Part shown: positions 54,600 through 64,000 of the stretch, piece after piece
Layout of the letters: each line of letters begins with the position of its first letter
Position numbering within the stretch: the stretch's first letter is position 1
Assembly (NCBI GenBank): GCA_012861695.1
Contig: JAAOOA010000099.1
Span: 385,001 to 449,000 of the forward strand
DNA length: 64,000 nt
Source of the DNA: Trematomus loennbergii
Taxonomy: Eukaryota > Chordata > Actinopteri > Perciformes > Nototheniidae
Direction: 5' to 3'
The notes under the pieces: model-generated
Seen by the model: the letters and a program-made list of their open reading frames with translations, nothing else
Told to the model about the DNA's origin: nothing
Database searches by the model: none
Made by a program: the position numbers and the translations under genes

Positions 54600-54604
54600 T
54601 CATA
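53523..54604. repeat. Long inverted repeat capped by GATA/TATC microsatellites
   Basis: 53523-53884 and 54330-54604 are inverted copies (e.g. TAGTCAAGTAAACTTACTT against AAGTAAGTTTACTTGACTA), separated by about 445 bp. The outer ends are (TCTG/TATC)n and (GATA)n tracts. The arms are about 85-90% alike by eye, with small indels. A foldback element or an inverted duplication. Confidence 0.75.
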
Positions 54605-55262
54605 GATAGATACTTCATTCATCCCAAATTGTGAAATGTGTGGAAACAAGTATAAACATAATAACATGAAATACAAATGAAAGCAATAGACAGGAATATA
54701 TGCATATACAGTAGAAAGGACACGATGAATATTATAACATTTAATGTAGCCTTACTATGAAGGCTGACCTAAATACGGTGCTTTTCTACAGATTACTTTA
54801 TTACTGCACTGGTAAGGTAAAATTAGGCTGATTAATAAAATGTGAAGTGCTTTGTAACTTTGACTGAATACACAAAAAACAATGAAGAACGAGTTTCCTC
54901 TGGGCTGCTTCGCTGCCAGCTGCTCCCCCGGGACCCCAAGTGGCGTAGCCTGTACTTCAACATCAATGCCTACGAAAGTGCTCGATATATGCTGTATTGA
55001 ACCAATAAACTAACACAAACTAACTGTATCACCATAACATGATGATGATGATGGTGATAAAGAATGCATCTAACGTTTCGCTGTTCATTATAAAAAAAAC
55101 AGAGCATTAAACAAGCCATCATGCTCTTACTTTGAAATCATGCCAAAAGTCGTCATCAGCAGGCCATCACGTGGTTTCCGAAAATAACCGAGTGACACGA
55201 GTAGATTTTAGCTGAGACCAGAGGAAAGTTTGTCTCAAAACTCCGTGTGTGTAAAAAGACGA
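54605..55262. other. Intergenic
   Basis: Starts with a fragment reading ATAGATACTTCATTCATCCC, a tail often seen behind GATA repeats in fish. The rest shows no gene. Confidence 0.4.
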
Positions 55263-55565
55263 TCCACAAGCAGACATTTGAGATCCACGAGCAGAGTTGA
55301 GATCCACGAGCAGAGAGTTGAGATCCACAAGCAGAGAGTTGAGATCCACGAGCAGAGAGTTGAGATCCACAAGCAGAGAGTTGAGATCCACAAGCAGAGA
55401 GTTGAGATCCACGAGCAGAGAGTTGAGATCCACGAGCAGAGAGTTGAGATCCACGAGCAGAGAGTTGAGATCCACAAGCAGAGAGTTGAGATCCACAAGC
55501 AGAGAGTTGAGATCCACGAGCAGACATTTGAGATCCACGAGCAGAGAGTTGAGATCCACAAGCGC
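55263..55565 (+). repeat. 21-bp minisatellite
   Basis: About 14 units of GAGATCCACGAGCAGAGAGT plus T, with a CACGAG/CACAAG alternation. Every frame stays open on both strands because the unit is seven codons long, so the five overlapping ORFs are not genes. Confidence 0.95.
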
Positions 55566-56454
55566 ATTTTTGGTCGACAAATACAAAATGGATTCACAAA
55601 TGCCTGATCGAAAGTTGTAAATGTTAAAGAGATATTCACAGATCTTTTTTTATTTGTGAACATATTTAGCGTATTTGCAGATCCGTTTTACATTTGCAAA
55701 TTTATTTGTGAGTTTGCAAATCTTTTAAATGCATTTGTGGATTGTGTTTTACATTTCCAAATCACATATTTACACACAAATAATTTTTATGTTCACACAA
55801 ATAATTATGAGACATATCTATGCCCATACTTCAGTCTCAGTAATCTTCTTCTGTGCCGATCCATGTTTGTAATGATGCGTTCAGGTGCAGATGTAAAGTA
55901 CATTGCGTCTTCATGTTGGAGTTTGCAAAATGTTTCAAAACCAAAATATTTCTTATGAAGTGAATTGCTCTCACTTGAAATAACTATCCCTAATAAGATT
56001 TGTAAGGAGAGATTACTTAACATAGTGTAGAAACTGTAATAGGGACTTCTTACTGAGTCGGGGACAGTAAAACTGTAATTGTTGTATTGCATGAATGCAG
56101 CATTAGCTGCTTTGAAGTTTTAGCACCAAATGTGGTATTCAATTGCTCTGCAAGTTTGCAGGTTCATCATGTGCATGAACTTCTTGATTAACCACTCCCC
56201 TCCCCCACCCTGACCTGGACTTCACACCCCTGAAACACAGAGGCACATGCAGTATGGTTTAAATGCATTCTGAGCAATATCTCAACAGAACTTAAAATCT
56301 ATTTTACTCTCTATCTTTTGTTTAATAAAAATGAGTGCACAATTGTATACACACATATATATTTCCATTTACCATTTATACAATTTTCTAGACATTTTAA
56401 ATTAAAATATTATTTAATAACTATATATATTAAGAATGAACAGGGTCAGTAAAA
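55566..56454. other. Intergenic, nothing recognised
   Basis: Repeated GTTTACATTTGCAAAT-like phrases at 55685-55770, but no coding or mobile feature could be supported. Confidence 0.35.
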
Positions 56455-56591
56455 CTGTATCTATCTATCTAAGATAGATGGATAATCATCCATCTATCTA
56501 TCCATCTATCTATCTATCTATCTATCCATCTATCCATCAATCAATCAATCTATCTATCTATCTATCTATCTATCCATCTATCCATCAATCA

Positions 56592-56622
<31 letters not shown>

Positions 56623-56711
56623 CATCAATCAATCTATCTATCTATCTATCTATCTATCCATCTATCCATCAATCAATCTATCTATCCATCTATCTATCCA
56701 TCAATCAATCA

Positions 56712-56742
<31 letters not shown>

Positions 56743-56883
56743 CATCTATCCATCAATCAATCTATCTATCTATCTATCCATCTATCCATCAATCAATCTA
56801 TCTATCTATCTATTCTATATATCATCAATCAATCTATCTATCTATCTATCTATCTATCCATCTATCTATCCATCAATCAATCA

Positions 56884-56918
<35 letters not shown>

Positions 56919-56963
56919 CATCTATCCATCAATCTATCTATCTATCTATCCATCAATCAATCA

Positions 56964-56998
<35 letters not shown>

Positions 56999-57047
56999 CA
57001 TATATCCATCAATCAATCTATCTATCCATCTATCTATCCATCAATCA

Positions 57048-57085
<38 letters not shown>

Positions 57086-57087
57086 AT
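56455..57087 (+). repeat. 630-bp (TATC/CATC/AATC)n tract
   Basis: Tetranucleotide array with a higher-order pattern: (TATC)n-CATC-TATC-CATC-AATC-AATC blocks recurring roughly every 60-110 bp. The 204-codon ORF (Ile/Tyr/Leu/Ser) is an artefact. Confidence 0.95.
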
Positions 57088-58504
57088 ATTGACAATGCAT
57101 TTAATGATTAATATCTTGTTATTATTCTATTAACCTTGCAGGACAATTTTATGTTATTTGAATTTTCACAATTTCTATGATTTTATCTTCAGATGATTAC
57201 CTCATTCGATTATTGAAAATATTAGAGCTATCTCTGAAAACAAACCCCTTTTACTAATGTATAACAAGTAATACCTAACTATCTAATATGCTTCCTTAAT
57301 ACAGGTCCAAATGTTCAATGGCTCTTTGCCCAACAATACAATGACAGCAGTTTCACACTGACATAGTGTTGGCTACCCTTGATAAATGAAAAAAGTGTGT
57401 TTAACCCTTGTAGTGAGAACTGCTGCTGGTCTAATATGAAACTACATTGATATAGTTCAAATCAGACCAGCAGTCATTTCCTTGAGAATTGATCCAGACC
57501 AATTTCAAGTACATACATCATTTTATGATGGTTATAACTTATCAGAGATAAGAGGTCCAACTTGAGCCTTTTGAATCTGAGGCAATGCTAGTTGATGGTC
57601 AAATGCAAAGAGAAAGAGAAAGAGGGAGAGAGTGTTATGAAAGTGTGAGAGAGGGAGAATCGGAGCAAAAGGTTACAATAGCCACGATTCAGAAGCGGTG
57701 AATTAAGCAAGCAAATATTTTAGCCAACACAACCAAGTACATAAAATCGAGTAACAGAGCCATTAGTGTATATTTAATAGTTCAACACAACTGTAAGCAC
57801 AACGAAATGTAGGTTATTTAAAGTAGAATATGAAGCGAATGGGGCCTTTTTGAGTGACACTTGGAGACGTGGACGTGCAGGGAAAGCGCGCAGAGAAATG
57901 TAGGTTATTTAAAGTAAAGTAGCCTACATCTAGATGAAGCATAGTGAAGATTGTGCACGTGAATCATTTTGTTGAATTTCTGAATGGAGATCTGATCGAT
58001 TAGACTAAGTTAACATATCTGCTCCGTCAACACTCACAACACCGTCCTACAGACATAAATAAAGCAGTGACTGTATCCACCATACCTCAGACAGTCTTTG
58101 GTTTGTACATTTATAACTTTTCTCCAGTTTCTGAACAGATATGAGGAGCTGTGATCTCTGTGTGCTAACAGCTAACAGCTAACGGCTAACAGTTAATGGC
58201 TACTGTTTTAGTTTTGTGGTGTCAAGTTCCTTGTCTGGATGGAATATCTGTGAACGACTCAGGTGTGAATGCCATGTCAGACTTGGACAAGTCCTTCCTG
58301 AATTGTGTTAATTGAGGAAATCTGCTTATCTAAAAAACGGCTTGGATCATCTCCACCATCCTGTAAACATAGATAATATGTATTCATAAAGTAACCTAGT
58401 TGTCTTTCCATTTTCTTTAGCAAGTTTGCAAGGAACTGGGAATTGAAACCAAGTCTTTAAGAAGTAATTGAAAGGTTTGGATATGTTGTACATATATATA
58501 TACA
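57088..58504. other. Intergenic with a diverged repeat fragment
   Basis: 58023-58215 is a diverged relative of the 18-kb repeat unit, with extra GCTAACAGCTAACGGCTAAC copies. AGAGAAAGAGGGAGAGAG occurs at about 57608-57655. AGTAATGTAGGTTATTTAAAGTA-like phrases recur at 57805 and 57895. No gene. Confidence 0.5.
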
Positions 58505-59190
58505 CAGATCTTGTACTTGAGTAAAAGTAGAAGTACTCAGATCTTGTACTAGAGTAAAAGTAGAAGTACTCAGATCTTGTTCTTGAGTAAAAGTAGAAGT
58601 ACTCAGATCTTGTTCTTGAGTAAAAGTAGAAGTACTCAGATCTTGTACTTGAGTAAAAGTAGAAGTACTCAGATCTTGTACTTGAGTAAAAGTAGAATTA
58701 CTCAGATCTTGTACTTGAGTAAAAGTAGAAGTACTCAGATCTTGTACTTGAGTAAAAGTAGAAGTACTCAGATCTTGTACTAGAGTAAAAGTAGAAGTAC
58801 TCAGATCTTGTACTTGAGTAAAAGTAGAAGTACTCAGATCTTGTACTTGAGTAAATCTAGAAGTACTCAGATATTGTAGTAAAAGTAGAAGTACTCAGAT
58901 CTTATAGCACAATTAGAAGTACTCAGATCTTGTTCTTGAGTAAAAGTAGAAGTACTCAGATCTTGTTCTTGAGTAAAAGTAGAAGTACTCAGATCTTGTA
59001 CTTGAGTAAAAGTAGAAGTAATCAGATCTTGTACTTGAGTAAAAGTAGAAGTACTCAGATCTTGTACTTGAGTAAAAGTAGAAGTACTCAGATCTTGTAC
59101 TTGAGTAAAAGTAGAATTACTCAGATCTTGTACTTGAGTAAATGTAGAAGTACTCAGATCTTGTACTTGAGTAAATGTAAAAATAGCATC
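58505..59190 (+). repeat. 33-bp AGTACTCAG VNTR, locus 2 (about 20 units)
   Basis: Same 33-bp unit as 21001-21362 (ACTCAGATCTTGTACTTGAG core). Some units differ at one base (GTTCTTGAG, ATTACTCAG). The array is interrupted at 58860-58915 by a diverged piece. Confidence 0.9.
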
Positions 59191-59400
59191 AGGATTCAGG
59201 GAGTCAACAACGGGAGAAATGGCAATATTGCTGTGGCTCGTTTCACTGTGCATCTTCAAAGCTTCCATTTGCAAAGCATGCTTCTGCAGCTGCAGGTGCA
59301 CCTGATAGCCCTCCCCTCCCCCACTCTGACCAAGCTGTGACCTCTGCAACAAGAAAGAGGCAGGACAGAGCAGTATGAGGCTTATTCAGCTTAACTCTAT

Positions 59401-59409
59401 GATATACAG

Positions 59410-59443
<34 letters not shown>
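59401..59443 (+). repeat. (TA)n microsatellite
   Basis: About 40 bp of TA dinucleotides, then a diverged copy of the repeat that ends in CAACCCAACCCTG elsewhere, here in inverse orientation (59445-59590). Confidence 0.9.
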
Positions 59444-59445
<2 letters not shown>

Positions 59446-59639
59446 GGTTTGGAGGGTTACTTTGTAAATGTAGTTAGTTCCTGAATACTGAATACATGGC
59501 TCTGAAAGAATATCCGAATCCGAATAGTTACGTGTCTTAAAAAAGTAACGTATTCAGATTACTTTTAGAATACTTTTGGAATACTTTATTGTCCATAACA
59601 GATGGGTATGTGTTGGTGAACAGGAGACACTTATTTTAC

Positions 59640-60245
59640 TGTTGTAATGGCTTATCAAGAGCACAACTCAAACACACATCTTGGTGTCATTCTGGACAGC
59701 TCCCTCTCATTTGCACCCCACATAAAAAAACATCACTCGGACTGCATTCTTCTCCAGACTTCGCCCTGTCTCAATCCAGCACTGAAGTCCTGGTTCATGC
59801 ATTCGTCACATCCCATATTGACTATTGTAATACCATGCTCTCAGGCCTTCCCATCAAACTCCTCAATAAACTTCAAATCATTCATAACTCTGCTGCCCGG
59901 ATCATCACCCGCACCAAGTCCTCTGACCACATCACCCCATCCTCATCCGTCTGCATTGGCTACCTGTAAAATACTGGATAGACTTCAAAACCCTCCTGCT
60001 CACATTCAAAGCCCTCCACAACCTGGCCCCCACCTATCTGGCTGACCTCCTACACCCCCCCTCTCTCTCCTCTCTCTCTCTCCTCTCACCTGGCCCCCAC
60101 CTATCTGGCTGACCTCCTACACCCCCCCTCTCTCTCTCCTCTCTCTCTCTCCTCTCACCTGGCCCCCACCTATCTGGCTGACCTCCTACAGGAGTACACC
60201 CCCTCTCTCTCTCTCCATCTCTCTCTCTCCTCTCTCCTCCCACCT
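59640..60245 (+). pseudogene. Rex1/L2-like LINE fragment (RT C-terminus)
   Basis: Two frames give pieces of one RT C-terminal region: NTHLGVILDSSLSFAPHIK, then HAFVTSHIDYCNTMLSGLPI, KLLNKLQIIHNSAARIITRT and SSDHITP. A gap removes part of the helix between them. It ends in the triplicated NLAPTYLADLL-coding block. Catalytic RT motifs are absent; a dead 5'-truncated copy. Confidence 0.7.
60019..60240 (+). repeat. LINE-derived 75-80 bp tandem triplication
   Basis: Three copies of CCTGGCCCCCACCTATCTGG CTGACCTCCTAC followed by CT-rich DNA. The unit contains part of a LINE coding region plus a (CT)n spacer, so the array arose from the LINE fragment after insertion. Confidence 0.85.
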
Positions 60246-60505
60246 AGTTCCGGCCCGGGGCCACTTTTTCACCTTTTTTCTGGCTCGACAAAATCGTGGT
60301 TCTATCGGGGCCAACAAACAGGGCTGAGTTCGGGCTGAGTATGCTAAACTAGAGAGAGAATCGCTGGCAAGGGGGCTACAACTACAACAAGATGAATTTA
60401 TTTGACCGTGATTTAATTGTAATAGACGTTTCAAAATGATGCCGAAGTAACAACATATACTGACACCGGTTAGTAAAAACCATGAATTAATGCTTTGACA
60501 AGTCT
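60246..60505. other. Intergenic, nothing recognised
   Basis: No gene or element supported; it leads into copy B of the large duplication. Confidence 0.35.
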
Positions 60506-62039
60506 GCAGACAGACGGCAGGCGAAACACCTTTAAAATGGGTGTTGTCTAAATGGAGATCGGCTAAGCTAACACAATATATGCTCCGACCGTCCACACTC
60601 TCAACAACGGCCTATACAGACATAAATAAACCAGCGACTGTATTCACCATGACACAGGCAGTCTGTGGTTTGTACTTGTTTAACTTCTGTCTAGTTTCTG
60701 AACAGATATAACAGAGCGCTAACAGCTAACGGCTGATGTTGTTTTTCTGGGGTGCTCATTGAAGATGACGTCACGGCTCCGCCTACACTGTGTTACTATA
60801 GATACTACCCCAGTTCCTAAACTGCAATGGAAGCGCAGCATTAAAGTGAGCCGGGCCTAACAAGGCCTAACAAAACCGTACTAAGTCGAGCGAGGCCTGC
60901 GGTGGAAATGCGCCATATCTCTCTCTCTCTCTCTCTCGCGCTGACACAAACACGCTGCTGCGCCGTGCACACAGATCTGCCGGTAATGAATATTACATTT
61001 TGTGAGGAAACCTTTCCACCAATAATTCCAAAATGTATTCACTTCAGGTTTACGAAAGTAACTGTAATCAGATTACTCGTTTTTCAAATATAACGCGAGC
61101 TGAATACAGTTACTTGATTTTTGTATTCTGATTACGTAACGCCGTTACATGTATTCCGTTACAACCCAACCCTGAAATATACACACTCTGTATATATGTT
61201 TGGTTATAATACATTGTATTACAACACAGTGCACAGTTTTTTGCCATAAGACTGCTTAACTCCTGAGCTCTATGACGTTTATTTGATATATATATACGTT
61301 ACCTCTTCTTCTGTTGCATATATTGCACACTGGACTTACTGCATCACTTTATTTTATAATTACTTCTATTTTCTTTCTTTTAAAATCATATATATATATA
61401 TATATGTATGTTGCATTGTTGGAGGAGTCGGGGACATAAAAATGTAATTGCCATTTCTACATTGTAGTTAGTAGTTAATGTGCACATGACCATATATATA
61501 TATGTCTATATATATATATAGATATATGTAGCGTCACGCAGCTTTCCCCTGAGAGATTTCTACGGGGAGAAGCTCAGCTAAAATATTACATGTACAGCAC
61601 TTTGGCCCGACCAAAAATCGCTTTTAAATGTGCTTTATAAATAAACCTTGATTTGATTTGATTAAACGCTGCGGTGATTAAATGCAATGTTATGCTCCTA
61701 ACCACTTCAAGCTTTATTTCTGAAACAGTATGGAGCTCAAACCTTTCTCTTTACCACAAGGGCATTACGTTACACATATTCTCTCCAGTAGCCTACAGCG
61801 TTAGCTCCATGGTTAGCTCTGAGTGTTAGCATGCTTGCTAATGTAAACACACAGCGTATTACTCCCAAAACACGCTGCGCATTGTTTCTGATACAGCACA
61901 TAGCTGACATGTTCTTTCTTAAGTGTTTACCGCTAGAACAGTGCCATTATATGTATTATATATAACAACTTACTCTAAGCCTCCAGCAGACATCCTGCTG
62001 AATACACAGACACACAGCGCTGTGACTGTATACAGAGAC

Positions 62040-62232
62040 GATAGGTTGGGTCGTGTCACGTGTGCCGGAGATGATAGGTTGGGTCGTGTCACGTGTGCCG
62101 GAGAATATAGGTTGGGTCGTGTCACGTGTGCCGGAGAATATAGGTTGGGTCGTGTCACGTGTGCCGGAGAATATAGGTTGGGTCGTGTCACGTGTGCCGG
62201 AGATGATAGGTTGGGACGTGTCACGTCGGCCG
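62040..62232 (+). repeat. 33-bp E-box minisatellite, 6 units
   Basis: Counterpart of 19608-19872. Units mostly have GGGTCGTGTCACGTG where copy A has mainly GGGACGTGTCACGTG, so the arrays have homogenised separately. Confidence 0.85.
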
Positions 62233-63369
62233 GATGTCGCCAATGACGTTATAGGAGCGAAAATTCTGGATCTGCTTGTTAGCACCCTCCTTTTTTAGAG
62301 AGAGGTGTGGGTACGAAGGAAAAGAGAGAGGGTTTGTTTACTGACACTTTGTGAGTTCCCTGACACACCGGGGACACATATTTATGTATAACAGACATCA
62401 AAAGTGCATTTTGCATGATATTGTAGGTCCCCTTTCAATTAATCATCATACTAAAGTGGATACTAAAGTAATGATAATGATAACTTTAGATAATGTCTAA
62501 AAGAATACTCTGTTACAGTAAAAGTCCTGCATTCAAAATGTTCCTCAAGTAAAAGTAGAAAAGTATTATCATCAAATTATAGTTAAAGCAGCAACAGTAA
62601 AAGTAGTCATTGTGCAGATTGGTCCATTTCAGAATAATATATATGATATGTTTTATAATTATTGATCATTAAAGTGTTGTCAAAGGCTGGTGTATATATT
62701 ATATTTGCTTGTGACTGCTCACCTCACTGGTCCCCTGTGTACAACAAAAGGCTGTGGTACAATCTGATCAGAGCCCTCCTTACTGCAGTCTGTCATTATA
62801 TGTGTTTATAATGTTTTAACACACCAAAGAAGAGGACTATTAGGTGTGAATGCAACCTTAGTTTCCTGAAAGAGTGAATACTTAGGACATAAACAGTATG
62901 GCTTATAATACTGTTTAATACACAAGGGAGGTATCAAGACTAGAAAGCAAAGACAGAATATGGTATGTAAATGCATAAAACAATGGGAATGGCTGTGGAT
63001 GCAGGAGGAGCAGGGCCATGCAGGGACAGCAGGACCAGGGACAGCATTGGGAGGCCTAAAGATGGGAGCCACATCCATACAGCAAGAAAGAAACACCAAC
63101 CACTCACACAGACAGAGGAGAAAGGGTTAGTAACAAAACAACATGGGATAAGAGAAGAAGGTGAGGATTTAAGGAACTGAGAGGACATCTTATTGTTTTC
63201 AACTTGATAAATAGTTACATTACAAGGCTCGATGTAGACAATGCTCCTTTTCATAAGTTTATCGCGATCTGTCCAAACATTCGGCCAAAAGGCTTCATAT
63301 TTTCCACTGCCAAAACTCATAGCTCTGTTGCCACAATTACGAGTAACGTCAGGTGTGCAGTGGTGGGAA

Positions 63370-63545
63370 AAGTACTCAGATGTTGTACTTTAGTAAAAGT
63401 AGAAGTACTCAGATGTTGTTCTTTAGTAAAAGTAGAAGTACTCAGATGTTGTTCTTTAGTAAAAGTAGAAGTACTCAGATGTTGTTCTTTAGTAAAAGTA
63501 GAAGGACTCAGATCTTGTACTTGAGTAAAAGTACTCAGATTTTAT
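63370..63545 (+). repeat. 33-bp AGTACTCAG VNTR, locus 3
   Basis: About five units, mostly with GTTGTTCTTTAGTAAAAGTA, a variant found once in copy A. The array was contracted or expanded independently after duplication. Confidence 0.85.
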
Positions 63546-64000
63546 ACTTCTTCGTAAGCTCTTTAAAGTAGAGACAGTAAAAGTAGTGATTGTGCAGATT
63601 GGTCCATTCGGAATAATATATATGATATGTTTTATAATGATTGATCATGAAAGTGTTCTCAAAGCTGGTAAAGGTGCAGCTAGTTTGAATGACTTTGTAT
63701 ACTGCAGGGTAGCTTGTGAATTTACTCCAGGTGGAACTAAAGTCTGATTTAACACTTGGTTATATTTCCATTTACCTCTGAAATGCAGTGGGGTAGGAGT
63801 ACAAATTATCATAACTGGAAATACCCAAGTAAGTATAAGTACCTCAAAATTGTACATAAGTACAGTACTTGAGTAGATGTACTTAGTTACTTCCCACCTC
63901 TTGAGATGCTTCTCAGCAATATTGCTATATCTGATTTATTAACATGAATTTAGATTAATTAATCACAAAGCATATAATTCATTAGATTAATTTGTAATCG

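Larger units (their letters stand above)
60506..64000 (+). repeat. Large direct duplication, copy B (runs off the window)
   Basis: Same order and sequence as 18062-21888. It lacks about 23 bp at 60705, has six rather than eight E-box units, and has a much shorter 33-bp array. The match is still continuing at base 64000, so the right boundary is unknown. Confidence 0.85.

Noticed and set aside
55156..55663. Several 100-140 codon ORFs on both strands
   Set aside because: They are the 21-bp minisatellite read in all frames; the unit length keeps every frame open.
56478..57092. 204-codon ORF
   Set aside because: It is a pure TATC/CATC/AATC tract with no start context, splice sites or protein family.
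58505..59190. CRISPR-like array
   Set aside because: The units are head-to-tail with no unique spacers, in a eukaryotic genome.

Overview
The window looks like repeat-rich nuclear DNA from a ray-finned fish. Coding exons are short, split by GT-AG introns and separated by long AT-rich stretches. The mobile-element mix is typical of teleosts: L2/CR1-like and RTE-like LINEs, an RNase H-bearing LINE, Merlin, EnSpm/CACTA-like and TTAA-flanked DNA elements, hAT-like ends, and many microsatellites and minisatellites. I see no prokaryotic operon, CRISPR array, rRNA or tRNA gene. Family names are recognised from protein motifs only; no database was searched.

Layout. 528-7560 is an LTR element on the minus strand with two near-identical LTRs, a tRNA-Ser-type primer-binding site and a polypurine tract, but no visible gag or pol. 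8303-17141 (minus) is the most interesting locus. It is a multi-exon gene joining a KMT5A-like SET methyltransferase domain, acidic linker exons, two zinc-finger-like motifs and a tyrosine-recombinase-like domain. Its large intron holds a THAP-coding inverted-repeat element and a second long-TIR element. 18062-21888 and 60506-64000 are two direct copies of a 3.5-3.8 kb unit carrying VNTR arrays. 23893-26621 (minus) encodes a coiled-coil protein with a coding minisatellite, preceded by an array of TEAD-like and TCF-like motifs. 27862-34046 holds an RTE-like LINE, a retroviral-like pol fragment and an RNase H LINE interrupted by another LINE end. 35200-37766 (minus) is an EnSpm/CACTA-like transposase. 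38971-40010 (+) carries three phase-compatible exons of a short coiled-coil protein. 40172-42138 is a nested TTAA element with a tandem array. 42954-45943 (minus) is a five-part Merlin transposase in four exons. 46085-51190 (minus) is a nearly full-length L2/CR1-like LINE with an esterase-type ORF1. The rest (51.2-60.5 kb) is hAT-like ends, a long inverted repeat, minisatellites, a 630-bp tetranucleotide tract and a LINE fragment.

How it works together. Most genes here serve mobile elements. The only candidates for host genes are the coiled-coil gene, the short coiled-coil exons at 39 kb and possibly the SET-recombinase gene, which could equally be a mobile-element gene. Many reading frames are interrupted by single-base indels, often at homopolymers, in unrelated genes. 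The two LTRs and the two copies of the large duplication also differ mostly by such indels. This makes consensus indel errors in the assembly a serious alternative to real pseudogenisation for several of the broken frames reported below.
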